26,518 nucleotides of DNA from a virus: positions 1 to 26,518 of IMG/VR virus record IMGVR_UViG_3300030085_002240; one strand, written 5' to 3'. Position 1 is the stretch's first letter, and the number at the start of each line of letters is the position of its first letter. The position numbers and the translations under genes are program-made. Shown in pieces: positions 1-7,636 of the stretch. A model generated the notes under the pieces. The model was not told the DNA's origin, made no database searches, and worked only from the letters and a program-made list of their open reading frames with translations.

Positions 1-870
1 ACCGATTTATTAGATTTTTTTACTGGTGAAGTAGGAAAAAAACTAATAAAGGCTGGATTAATTGAATCTGAGGAAGACCTTCAATATAGAAAAACCTTAT
101 CTGAAAGATTCGGTAATAAAGAAATATTAGAAGGTTTTACTGTTTCTAATTTAACTGATAGTTTTATTCGTGGAAAATTATTTGGTGCTGAACGTGTTGC
201 TGATTCTGAGAAAGAAGTCGAAGAAGGTGAATTAAGAAATGCTATTTTAAATAATAATTTAAAAGAGACATATCCTGATATAAAACACCCAAATAACCCA
301 TTAAAAATGGAAAGGGAAATGAATACAAAATATCCTGTTGAATATTCACAAACTGCTGACGAAGAAGATAAACGGCTACCAACAAAAAGTATTACAACAA
401 AAATTTTTGATACCCATGAACAGATAACAGAATTATATGATAAGGCAAAAATAGGTTATACAGTAGAAAAAGAAACGAGTGAAACTTCTCAAAGGGCTTT
501 ATTCTCTAAAACTGCTTCATTTGTAGAAGGCAGTAATAAAAATCCCGGTTCAATGTTAGATAAAATATATAAATCACCTATAAATGCTACTCACATTGCT
601 GCTAATTATGATGATAATGGAAGGTTAATATATGATACTTTTAGAACTTTTAGATTAGAAATAGGTGAAAATACTAAAACAGAAAAAGTAACTTTACAAG
701 TAATAAACTATACTATTACTCCTAACATTGGAAGAACTAGAGTTAAAGTTACACCAAAAGAAATTAGAGTTAGACAAGGTTCTGGTGAAATTCAAAAAGA
801 TTTACAAGAAGTATTAAATGTTATATCTAGAAACTATTCAACCCTTGAAAACGAAGTGAGGCGAATATGA
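1..870 (+). CDS. Unidentified head-region protein, 3' part (5' end outside window)
   Basis: The frame is open from the first base to the TGA at 868-870, so this is the C-terminal 289 residues of a gene that starts upstream. The methionine codon at 307 is internal and is not a convincing start. The first 100 or so residues are charged and probably helical. The last 100 alternate charged and beta-type segments and end in a predicted helix. I do not recognise the family. It directly precedes a head-tail adaptor, where tailed viruses usually keep capsid, portal or head-maturation genes, so a virion role is likely but the exact one is open. The stop overlaps the next start as ATGA, consistent with translational coupling. 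Confidence 0.7.
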   Translation, partial: TDLLDFFTGEVGKKLIKAGLIESEEDLQYRKTLSERFGNKEILEGFTVSNLTDSFIRGKLFGAERVADSEKEVEEGELRNAILNNNLKETYPDIKHPNNPLKMEREMNTKYPVEYSQTADEEDKRLPTKSITTKIFDTHEQITELYDKAKIGYTVEKETSETSQRALFSKTASFVEGSNKNPGSMLDKIYKSPINATHIAANYDDNGRLIYDTFRTFRLEIGENTKTEKVTLQVINYTITPNIGRTRVKVTPKEIRVRQGSGEIQKDLQEVLNVISRNYSTLENEVRRI

Positions 871-1964
871 CTACTTTTTCTTCCCCAAGCGATTACACCG
901 CTATTGATGTAAATTATACTGCGGGAAGAGGTTATTATACAACTGCTTCTGATGTAGCAAGCCTATTACAAATAGCAGATTTTGATGCTAATACTACTCC
1001 AACTCTAGCAGAGGTTGGAAAAATAATTAAAAGAGTAGAAGGTAAAATTGATGATTCTACAAAAACATCTTTTCGCCCAGTAATTTATAATGATGAATAT
1101 CACGATTTTGAATTTAGTAGATTACCTTATGAACCAATGGCGTATTATATTGATTATGTTGGTTTCGTTCAATTAGACCATTCTAACGTTAGAAAGATAT
1201 TAAGATTAGAAGTTTGGCAGGGTAATAATTATCTTGATTTAGCATCTGCTACTGCAACAGTTACCTTAAGTGATACATTAACTAGTTTAACTAGTATTAC
1301 ACTAACTGTTGGGCCACATAGTTTTGTAATTCGTTCAGCAGCATCAGGTGGAGCGTCTACTAGATTTAATCGTTCTTATGGTCCTAAAACTACTGCACAA
1401 GAATTAGTAGCATGTATTAATGAAATATTCCCATATAAAACTGCTGAATTTACTGGTGCTACTTCTGCTAAAAGTATAGAAGAAGAAGGTGGTGATTCTT
1501 TTACTGTATCAGATTTCTTTTATGCTACAACAGATTCAGAAGATAGCACTAAAGTAATTATTTCTTCTAAATTACCGGGCGATGATGGAACTAATTGTGG
1601 TATTACTGTTCAAGGTTCAGGAGCAACTGTAACTGCTTTTACAGATAATCAAACTATGAAAAGATTAGGAGATTATTGGACTATTAATAGTGAAGGAAAA
1701 ATATTCTTTTTGAAAAACTATCCTTATCTTAAGAAACATTCTGTTAGAGTAACTTATGTTGCTGGTTCTAAAAGAGTTAATTCTGCTATTCATGACGCTG
1801 CTACAAAATTAGTAGCAGCAGAAGTTATTAGACATGATGATAATTCTATCTTAATTGCAGATACTCAATCAGGAATTTCATTAAAAGAAAAACATGATAT
1901 TCTAATTGAAGAAGCAAATAAGATTATTGATGGTAAGAAAAATATTGTATTCTTAATTGAGTGA
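867..1964 (+). CDS. Head-tail adaptor (connector) protein with a beta-rich insertion
   Basis: The protein has 365 residues. Residues about 28-65 have the pattern of head-tail connector proteins (HK97 gp6 / SPP1 gp15 type): a helix beginning SDVASLLQI, a Pro-rich turn, then a helix with VEGKIDDSTKTSF. The C-terminal third (about 305-365) is helical again. Between them, about residues 115-260, lies a Thr/Ser/Val-rich segment that reads as an extra beta domain, making the protein several times longer than the usual 100-150 residue adaptor. The family role is to bind under the portal and dock the tail. Position between a head-region gene and the tail genes supports this. The ATG overlaps the preceding stop, and GTGAGG lies just upstream. 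The adaptor assignment rests on the motif pattern and synteny. Confidence 0.6.
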   Translation: MTTFSSPSDYTAIDVNYTAGRGYYTTASDVASLLQIADFDANTTPTLAEVGKIIKRVEGKIDDSTKTSFRPVIYNDEYHDFEFSRLPYEPMAYYIDYVGFVQLDHSNVRKILRLEVWQGNNYLDLASATATVTLSDTLTSLTSITLTVGPHSFVIRSAASGGASTRFNRSYGPKTTAQELVACINEIFPYKTAEFTGATSAKSIEEEGGDSFTVSDFFYATTDSEDSTKVIISSKLPGDDGTNCGITVQGSGATVTAFTDNQTMKRLGDYWTINSEGKIFFLKNYPYLKKHSVRVTYVAGSKRVNSAIHDAATKLVAAEVIRHDDNSILIADTQSGISLKEKHDILIEEANKIIDGKKNIVFLIE

Positions 1965-2182
1965 TGTTAATGTCTAGGACTAAGTTAATCTCAGATTTTA
2001 GAAGATTAATTGAAATAGAAAAAGAAAGAAATGAAGCATTGAAAGAAGTTTCTAAAATGATAGGATTTGATATTAGTTTTTCTGATGAACAAATAATTAA
2101 AAATGCTCAAGATATATTAGAACAAAAAATAGTAAAAAGCATACAGGAGGATATGTCTAAATGGATGAAATCACTTTCGTAA
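1964..2182 (+). CDS. Small charged coiled-coil protein in the head-tail region
   Basis: The protein has 72 residues from the ATG at 1964, whose A is the last base of the previous stop (TGATG). An in-frame GTG at 1961 would add one residue, and a further ATG lies at 1970. Residues about 8-40 are almost all Lys, Glu, Arg, Ile and Leu with heptad-like spacing, suggesting a coiled coil, followed by a second amphipathic helix. No enzymatic motif is visible. Its 3' end overlaps the following gene by 22 bases and contains the strong AGGAGG ribosome-binding site of that gene. Small proteins here in tailed viruses are often head completion factors, but no family can be assigned. Confidence 0.65.
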   Translation: MLMSRTKLISDFRRLIEIEKERNEALKEVSKMIGFDISFSDEQIIKNAQDILEQKIVKSIQEDMSKWMKSLS

Positions 2183-2688
2183 TTAGATTGATTTCTGATA
2201 ATTGGTCATCTGCTTCATCTGCATTACTATCTAGAGGCGATATATCTTCTAGTAATACTAATACTCCTTTATTTATTGATATACGTTCTATTGAACCAAA
2301 TAGAGGCAATAGAGTAGATGTAGACCAAAAAGCAGTTATTGTTTTCTTTGAAGATTCAGCAAGTTTAGAATACCCAACAATAGACCATGTAGCAAGAAAT
2401 GAAACTTATGGGCTTACTTTACATCTTAGGGTATTACAAAGAAGAAACGATGATTCCACAGGTCTAACATTTGCTCGCGACAGGCTTAAAGACCTATACC
2501 GCGTGGTTCGCTACATCTTAGAATCTAAGTCATTACTTCCCAAAGTTACAGATAATAGTGATAATGTAGAAGGAAAAGCAAGTATGATTAAATTAACAGG
2601 AAGAAGTGAGGCTAACGATAGAGGTAAAAGATTGTTAGGTTATAAAATGTCGGTAGAATTGAAAAGATTCGCTGAATGTGCAGATTAG
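2161..2688 (+). CDS. Probable tail completion / tail terminator protein
   Basis: The protein has 175 residues. The start ATG at 2161 is preceded by AGGAGG at 2145-2150, at a spacing of 10 bases, which supports this start although it lies inside the previous gene. The sequence mixes a helical N-terminus, a central beta region (residues about 55-95) and a helix at about 105-125, the general make-up of small tail-terminator and neck proteins. The position just before the tail-tube gene matches the terminator (lambda gpU-like) in many tailed viruses. The assignment is mainly by gene order. A neck protein or minor head protein is the alternative. Confidence 0.5.
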   Translation: MDEITFVIRLISDNWSSASSALLSRGDISSSNTNTPLFIDIRSIEPNRGNRVDVDQKAVIVFFEDSASLEYPTIDHVARNETYGLTLHLRVLQRRNDDSTGLTFARDRLKDLYRVVRYILESKSLLPKVTDNSDNVEGKASMIKLTGRSEANDRGKRLLGYKMSVELKRFAECAD

Positions 2689-2698
2689 GTGAAATAAA

Positions 2699-4543
2699 AT
2701 GAGTAATGAAGTATTTATCGGAGCAGGTGCATCTGTAAGTTTAATTCCAGAAACTTATATTGCAGTAGGAATGGGAACAGTGGCTAATCCTGCGATGGAA
2801 ACTAGAACATTTAGAGATGGTGTAAGTAGAACTCATTTAGTTCGTATTAATATTGGTGCAGATACTAGAGATTATTTTAAATTAATTCCAGATTTATACA
2901 CTGGTTGTATGGCTAAAATCGAAGGTGATAGCACAGTATTTGCTAGAATTGCATATAACACTACTGATTCTTTATTATTTAGTGGTGTTGCTGATGATTT
3001 TCCAGATTCTATTACTGATTTAGAAATTCAACCTTTTGGCGCACCTTGTCCTGCACCATTTACAGTTACTACTTATGGGACTGGAACTCTTAGTAGCACT
3101 ACTGTTACATTAGCAGGAACAGGCCATACTACTGCATTATATAATGTTGGAGATAAACTATATAGTTCAGGAACTACCTTTACTGGTAGTCAATTACTTG
3201 GAACTGTAACTGCTGTTAATGATGCTAATTTAACAGTTGATAGAACAGGGGCATCAGGAACATTAAGTAGTGCTGCATTATATGTTGATGAAGGAAGAGT
3301 ATTAAATTCAGATAATTGGTTAGGACTTGTAAATTCATTTAGTCCACCTTCTATTGATGCAGAAATGAAACAATTAAACTTAGCCTTTGGTGCATCAAGA
3401 GATTTTGGCTTCCAATACAAAGGAGCAGAAACAGTTAGTGGTGCATCATTAGATGTATCATTAAATAATATGTCTTGGTTATACTACGCATTAGGAAGTA
3501 TGACTTCAATTACAATAGATAGTGGTGCATTAGGAACCGCAGTAAATAGTGAAGGTCAAACAACACAAGGAGCGCATGAACATGGTGATATAGTGTTTAA
3601 TGGTAATACTGGTGTTGATGATGTTGGTGGGCCATTTTTCCATAAATTAATTCAAAACAAAAAAATTACTGGTGGGCCTGTAATTATACCACCATTAAGA
3701 GAAGGAACTACATTAGGCAATGTTAAAGAATATACATTAGCAACAACAAGTAATTTTTCAACTAATAAAATTGCATATGTGTTTGGTGCTGCTAATTCAG
3801 AACGATTACCTTCTTTTGGATTAGAAGTTACATATAAAAAAGAATCAGATGCTACTAATCAAGTAGATTCAAATACTAATAATCAAAATATTTATGGTAG
3901 AATTTTAACAGGTAATCAGGTAAATACTTTAACTCTTAATTTTGAAGAAGGTCAAGAAGTTAAAGCATCCGTTGATATTGCTACACGACGAATATTTGAT
4001 GTTCCTACTAAATATATTGTTCAAAGGTCAATGGATAGTAGTGCCGATATTGTTCTCACTGATAAAGAGGTAAGTAGTTTAACTAACTTTTCTTCACAAA
4101 GAGATTTTAATTTACCTTTCCAATACTTTGAAGGCGCATTGAGAATATTTGGGTCTAACTTTGCTAGAGTTAAAACTGCAAGTGTTACTATTAATAATAA
4201 TCTTACACAACAAAGATATGTTGGTGAATATAATAGGCAAATTATGTCTGAACATATTCCAGCACAACGAACTTATGAAATTCAGGCTACATGTTTAATT
4301 ACAGATACTAAGATTTGGGATGAATTACGTTCTCAAACTGAAAATGCTAGTGATAGTTTATTAGAATTTAATTTCCAAAAAGATACTGGAGAAACTTTCA
4401 ATCTTAAATTTCAAGATTATATGATTACTGGTGCAGATGTTCCACTTCCTGATGATAAGGGGCCAGTTGAAGTTTCAGTTACTATCATGGCTAGAAAATT
4501 AAATGAAGCCAAATACACTGGTAGTTGGATTATTCACGGATGA
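2699..4543 (+). CDS. Major tail (tube) protein, large, with inserted beta domain
   Basis: The protein has 614 residues; GGTGA precedes the ATG. Tube-like signatures recur: residues about 205-260 include FSPPSIDAEM and a LNNMSWLYYALGS segment, and about 360-425 include LPSFGLEVTYKK followed by a GNQVNTLTLNFEEGQEVKAS pattern typical of tail-tube proteins, which stack as hexameric rings. Residues about 120-200 (Thr/Ser/Gly-rich, with GTGHTT and TVTAVND) look like an inserted beta domain that could project outward. A second beta-rich half ends in PLPDDKGPVEVSVTIMARK. Tube proteins are commonly 150-300 residues, so this one is large. A sheath protein was considered, but there is only one such gene between the terminator candidate and the chaperones, and its patterns fit a tube. 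Confidence 0.7.
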   Translation: MSNEVFIGAGASVSLIPETYIAVGMGTVANPAMETRTFRDGVSRTHLVRINIGADTRDYFKLIPDLYTGCMAKIEGDSTVFARIAYNTTDSLLFSGVADDFPDSITDLEIQPFGAPCPAPFTVTTYGTGTLSSTTVTLAGTGHTTALYNVGDKLYSSGTTFTGSQLLGTVTAVNDANLTVDRTGASGTLSSAALYVDEGRVLNSDNWLGLVNSFSPPSIDAEMKQLNLAFGASRDFGFQYKGAETVSGASLDVSLNNMSWLYYALGSMTSITIDSGALGTAVNSEGQTTQGAHEHGDIVFNGNTGVDDVGGPFFHKLIQNKKITGGPVIIPPLREGTTLGNVKEYTLATTSNFSTNKIAYVFGAANSERLPSFGLEVTYKKESDATNQVDSNTNNQNIYGRILTGNQVNTLTLNFEEGQEVKASVDIATRRIFDVPTKYIVQRSMDSSADIVLTDKEVSSLTNFSSQRDFNLPFQYFEGALRIFGSNFARVKTASVTINNNLTQQRYVGEYNRQIMSEHIPAQRTYEIQATCLITDTKIWDELRSQTENASDSLLEFNFQKDTGETFNLKFQDYMITGADVPLPDDKGPVEVSVTIMARKLNEAKYTGSWIIHG

Positions 4544-4552
4544 TGATGTATT

Positions 4553-4711
4553 ATGCCTATTTACAATAAAAAAGCCCGAATAGTGGCTGAGAAAAAGGCA
4601 AAAAAATCGGCCCCTAAACCTAAAACTCCCCCTGTTGAGGCTACTAAGCCCGTCAAAACTGCTCCCAAAGGAGCGACTAAAAAGGTGCAAAAAACTACAA
4701 AGAAAAAGTAA
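4553..4711 (+). CDS. Small lysine/alanine/proline-rich basic protein
   Basis: ATG at 4553 to TAA at 4709-4711 encodes 52 residues, beginning MPIYNKKARIVAEKK and ending KKVQKTTKKK. Lysine is by far the commonest residue, with Ala, Pro and Thr making up most of the rest, like a histone H1 tail; there is no hydrophobic core, so it is probably disordered and able to bind nucleic acid or an acidic partner. It fills the gap between the tail-tube gene and the chaperones. Codons such as CCC, GCC and CGA are more frequent than in its neighbours. The start lies 7 bases after the tube-gene stop and has only a weak upstream ribosome-binding sequence. No family is recognised. A virion-packaged basic protein is one possible role. 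Confidence 0.55.
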   Translation: MPIYNKKARIVAEKKAKKSAPKPKTPPVEATKPVKTAPKGATKKVQKTTKKK

Positions 4712-4722
4712 TAGATTAAATT

Positions 4723-4756
4723 CCACCAACTGTTTGTTTGTTGGTTTATGAGGTGG
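4723..4756 (+). promoter_or_regulatory. Stem-loop able to mask the chaperone ribosome-binding site
   Basis: ACCAAC (4725-4730) pairs perfectly with GTTGGT (4740-4745) around a 9-base loop. Alternatively CCACC (4723-4727) pairs with GGTGG (4752-4756), which is the core of the ribosome-binding site GAGGTGG in front of the ATG at 4762. The two pairings exclude each other, so this leader could switch access to the start of the tail-assembly chaperone. It lies in the longest non-coding gap of the rightward module (4712-4761). A regulatory role is inference. Confidence 0.35.
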
Positions 4757-4761
4757 AAAAA

Positions 4762-5142
4762 ATGGAAAAGAAAGTAGTATCAGATAAGAACAAATTGTTT
4801 GCAGCAGTAAACACAGAATGCCATCACTTGAAGGTATCTCCTGATAGTGAAGAACACTTGAAAGTTTGGGTTAAACAACCTACATGGCTTCAAGTAGAAA
4901 CTGCGCTATCAAGCGTATTAAATATAGATTCAAAAACACAGAATTTTGATTTGGATTTAAATAAGATGTATAGATATATGGTTGAAAACTTTGTTGAAAA
5001 AACAGAACCACAATTATCAACCATTGATATGTTACGACTCAATCCCTATATTGGGAATCAATTAAAAGAAATACTCCCTAATCCTTTTGGTGACTTACTG
5101 GGGGATGATGAGGGAAAGGAAGAAAGTTCCGCGCTGTTTTGA
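4762..5142 (+). CDS. Tail assembly chaperone, short form (lambda gpG-like)
   Basis: The protein has 126 residues from ATG 4762, chosen because GAGGTGG lies five bases upstream; an in-frame TTG at 4738 has no such site. It sits between the tail-tube gene and the tape measure, where siphoviruses keep their tail-assembly chaperones, which coat the tape measure during tube polymerisation. The predicted fold is largely helical with a conserved-looking WVKQPTWLQVETALS segment (about residues 35-50) and a very acidic tail. The GGGAAAG heptamer at 5112-5118, in the X XXY YYZ phase of this frame, allows a -1 shift into the next frame. Without it, translation stops at the TGA 5140-5142. The role is well supported by gene order and the frameshift layout. 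Confidence 0.75.
   Translation: MEKKVVSDKNKLFAAVNTECHHLKVSPDSEEHLKVWVKQPTWLQVETALSSVLNIDSKTQNFDLDLNKMYRYMVENFVEKTEPQLSTIDMLRLNPYIGNQLKEILPNPFGDLLGDDEGKEESSALF
5112..5118 (+). promoter_or_regulatory. -1 programmed frameshift slippery heptamer GGGAAAG
   Basis: In the phase of the upstream gene the heptamer reads G GGA AAG, a canonical X XXY YYZ slippery site and the same as that of phage lambda G/GT. The -1 frame has a TGA at 5109-5111 and is open from 5112 on, so the shift can occur only between here and the zero-frame stop at 5142. This brackets the heptamer closely. Confidence 0.75.
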
Positions 5143-5333
5143 AAGGAGGGTCTAATGACCCTATAACAGCGTCAAAAGTAATGGTATATACATTAGCGCA
5201 AGCATTTAGTATTAACCCAATGGAAGTATATAACATGCCAATGGATTTAGCAATGGAAATGCTTACAATACATAAAGAATTTAAAACAATTGAAATGGAA
5301 GAAATTCAAAAAGCCCAACGGAGTATGAAGTAA
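5112..5333 (+). CDS. Tail assembly chaperone C-terminal extension (lambda gpT-like), made by -1 frameshift
   Basis: This frame has no good initiation site of its own: the first possible starts are a TTG at 5139 and an ATG at 5181, the latter without a ribosome-binding sequence. It is open from the slippery heptamer, so a -1 shift gives a fusion of 119 upstream residues plus 71 from here, 190 in all. The extension contains VYTLAQAFSINPMEVYNMP followed by an amphipathic helix, the type of helical segment seen in the second half of tail-assembly chaperones that contact the tape measure. The stop overlaps the tape-measure start (TAATG). Internal initiation at 5181 is the alternative. Confidence 0.7.
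   Translation, partial: GKGRKFRAVLKGGSNDPITASKVMVYTLAQAFSINPMEVYNMPMDLAMEMLTIHKEFKTIEMEEIQKAQRSMK
5131..5172 (+). promoter_or_regulatory. Nested stem-loop downstream of the slippery site
   Basis: CGCTGTT (5132-5138) pairs perfectly with AACAGCG (5165-5171), extended by a G-U pair (5131/5172). It encloses a second perfect hairpin, GGGTC (5148-5152) / TAAT loop / GACCC (5157-5161). The stem starts 12 bases after the heptamer, somewhat further than the usual 5-9 bases but in range for a stimulatory element. The stem spans the zero-frame stop codon. Confidence 0.6.
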
Positions 5334-6946
5334 TGGCGATAGATGATGATTTATATAACATAGCAAACGCTATGGATATAGTCAGTGAATCTAATGATGG
5401 ATTAGTTCGTAGTTTCGCTAATCTTAGCGAAAGCGGTAAAGGTTGGACAGTATTTAGTAGATTAGTTTCAGGTAGTGGTCTTTGGAGATTACAAAACAAA
5501 GTTAGGGCTATTTCTGATATTTTGTTCATATTTTATAGAAGGCAAGATGAAGGCTTAAAAAGTGCTATTGAACAAGCAAGAAAACTTTCTACTCTCTCTA
5601 AAGAATATGAGAAATTAAGTGAAATAGTAGACACTAAAAGTTTTGATAGAACAGAAGAATTTCAAACATATAAACTGGCTTTTGAACAAATTCTAGAACC
5701 AGCAGAAGCACATAAACAAGCATTATTATTAACAGAAAGAGCATATCAATCTACATATGATAAAATGGGAAAAATAGTTAAGAAATTTGGTAATAATTTA
5801 GTTAAAGGTTTAACAGACCCTAAAATATTAGCGGCCCAAGAGGAAATAAATTTAGCACAGAAAGCATTAACAGGTGAATCAGAAAGTGAAAAGGCTGTCG
5901 TTTCTGCAAGAAGAAGAACAATAAGTAGTTCTGGAAGAAGATTTATTGCTGGCAAATTTGCGGAAAGAAGATTAAGAAGAACAAAAAATCCTTTGGAAGA
6001 AAAGACCTTAAAGGAAATGACTAAACTTAAAGAAATAAATGCTAAACAATTTGAAAGATTCAAAAAAGGTATTGGCGAAGAAATAAAATTAAGAAAAAAT
6101 TTACTTAAGGCTAAAGTAGGTAAAAAAATAACACAAATTGGAGTAGGTATCAGAAAGATTGCTATGGTTGCTGCTAAATTATTACTTGTTTTTACAGTTG
6201 TTAGTATAGCAGCATTTTTTATATTCCAATTCTTTAGGAAAAATGGCCCATCAATACTAGAAAGATTTAAAAATTTAGGTTCTTTACTATCAAAAGGATT
6301 TGAAAGTATAAAAACAAGTTTTCAAAGTTTAGTCGAAAATGCCACTGATTTATATAGAGCCTTAGTTGATGGTGATTTTTTACAATTTTTAATTTCTTTG
6401 GGTAAGGTATTTTTAGATATACTTTTAATTGTAGGAAAGGTATTATTAACAGGACTTGTAGCAGTATTAGGTAGTTTAGTTGCGGTGGCTATGGGAACTT
6501 TTGATAAAGCATTCGCTGAAACCGAAAATTTCCTTGAGGCACTTGTTTCTACATTCCTTCAAATAGGGGCATTAATAGGAGCAATATTATTAATTATTGG
6601 TATTATTGCTAGTTTTTCATGGGTTCCAATGTTAGCAATTGCCATTGGAACTGCTATTATGGGTGCTTTGGGTTTTGCATCTACCGGTGGAACTGTAACT
6701 ACACCATTAACAGTTGTTGGTGAAAGAGGCCCTGAAATAGTTTCTTTACCAAAAGGTTCTCAAGTTACTTCTAATGCACAATCTAAAAACATGAGAAGTG
6801 GTGTAACTAATAATATAACAGTTCAGGTTCAAGGAAGAATTGGTGCATCTGACCAAGAAATTAGAGATATTGCTAAGAAAGTAGGTGAACACATTAATCG
6901 TGAAATAAATAGACATACATCATCGGGGGTAAGAAGATATGGTTAG
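5333..6946 (+). CDS. Tail tape measure protein
   Basis: The protein has 537 residues. The first 270 are mainly helical and highly charged, consistent with the coiled coil that fills the tail tube. Three hydrophobic stretches follow at about 276-301, 349-386 and 406-446, likely the membrane-active part used in DNA entry. Residues about 451-480 carry GGTVTTPLTVVGERGPEIV and then LPKGSQV, a hallmark found near the end of many tape measures. The C-terminus is a short amphipathic helix. Family knowledge relates tape-measure length to tail length at roughly 0.15 nm per residue, giving a tail near 80 nm if unprocessed. It follows the chaperones with a TAATG overlap, the canonical order. Confidence 0.9.
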   Translation: MAIDDDLYNIANAMDIVSESNDGLVRSFANLSESGKGWTVFSRLVSGSGLWRLQNKVRAISDILFIFYRRQDEGLKSAIEQARKLSTLSKEYEKLSEIVDTKSFDRTEEFQTYKLAFEQILEPAEAHKQALLLTERAYQSTYDKMGKIVKKFGNNLVKGLTDPKILAAQEEINLAQKALTGESESEKAVVSARRRTISSSGRRFIAGKFAERRLRRTKNPLEEKTLKEMTKLKEINAKQFERFKKGIGEEIKLRKNLLKAKVGKKITQIGVGIRKIAMVAAKLLLVFTVVSIAAFFIFQFFRKNGPSILERFKNLGSLLSKGFESIKTSFQSLVENATDLYRALVDGDFLQFLISLGKVFLDILLIVGKVLLTGLVAVLGSLVAVAMGTFDKAFAETENFLEALVSTFLQIGALIGAILLIIGIIASFSWVPMLAIAIGTAIMGALGFASTGGTVTTPLTVVGERGPEIVSLPKGSQVTSNAQSKNMRSGVTNNITVQVQGRIGASDQEIRDIAKKVGEHINREINRHTSSGVRRYG

Positions 6947-7628
6947 TTATAGTGATGGGTATAGAGTATTGTTAAATTTACAATCTAGAAAAGATGGTGA
7001 CGGTTACGTAACTAACAGAATACCATTATTATGTAATGATGTTAGTATTCAAACGGGTAAAACAGTTATGTCTTTTCCTGTTCCTTTTAGTGGTTTAGTT
7101 ACTGGAGAATCTTCAATTGCTTCTTTGGATTTAGGTATGGCGGATAAAACTATCACTTTAGCAGGAACAATAGTTGAAATGAATATTGTTAAAAAATATA
7201 ATGATAATGATGGTGAAATAACAAAATCATTTACTGCATTTGAAATAGCGCAATTGATTCATTCATATGTTGATTCTTCTTTCTTACAACCTAATCAAAA
7301 TTTAAATGAGTTAATTTTACTTTTACCATCAAGAGTAGATAAAACATTTAATTATCACACTGGGATAGATGAAACCACTGATATTTCTAATCTACCTACA
7401 ATACCTTTTACTTATAAAGTAAGAGATGATGATAATGTTGGGGCATTAAGTGGATATTCCGAAGTTTTAGATTCCACATTAACAGGTAGTTTTCCTGCTC
7501 CAAGTAGTGATGGAGTAGAAGTTAGTGGCTTGAAGGGTTTTATTAGAAACTTTAGCACATCTATTACTGGTGATAGTGGGACAATAGATTTTAATATGGA
7601 TTTTCAAGTAGCAACTATGTCTTTGTAG
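6939..7628 (+). CDS. Distal tail / baseplate protein candidate
   Basis: The protein has 229 residues and starts inside the end of the tape measure. It is beta-rich. Residues about 40-80 (SFPVPFSGLVTGESS, then ASLDLGMADKTITLAGTI) resemble the N-terminal part of distal-tail or baseplate-wedge proteins, where an idLG...itltG pattern forms the ring that closes the tube. The position right after the tape measure is where distal-tail proteins lie. The C-terminal half (about 150-229) is beta-type with a GDSGTIDFNMDFQV ending. No catalytic motif is seen. The role is by gene order plus a weak motif. Confidence 0.5.
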   Translation: MVSYSDGYRVLLNLQSRKDGDGYVTNRIPLLCNDVSIQTGKTVMSFPVPFSGLVTGESSIASLDLGMADKTITLAGTIVEMNIVKKYNDNDGEITKSFTAFEIAQLIHSYVDSSFLQPNQNLNELILLLPSRVDKTFNYHTGIDETTDISNLPTIPFTYKVRDDDNVGALSGYSEVLDSTLTGSFPAPSSDGVEVSGLKGFIRNFSTSITGDSGTIDFNMDFQVATMSL

Positions 7629-7636
7629 GTAATAAC

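Noticed and set aside
4499-4729. 76-codon open frame on the minus strand rich in Phe, Leu and Ser
   Set aside because: It is the antisense image of the Lys-rich forward gene (Lys codons read backwards give Phe and Leu) and lies opposite the rightward transcript with no ribosome-binding site.
5155-5163. ATG with a good GGAGGG upstream sequence at 5145-5150
   Set aside because: It encodes only three residues before a stop; the purine run is more likely part of the frameshift stem region.
5139-5333. Chaperone second frame as an independent gene starting at TTG 5139
   Set aside because: TTG has no suitably spaced ribosome-binding site. The -1 slippery heptamer, with the frame open exactly from it, explains the frame better.
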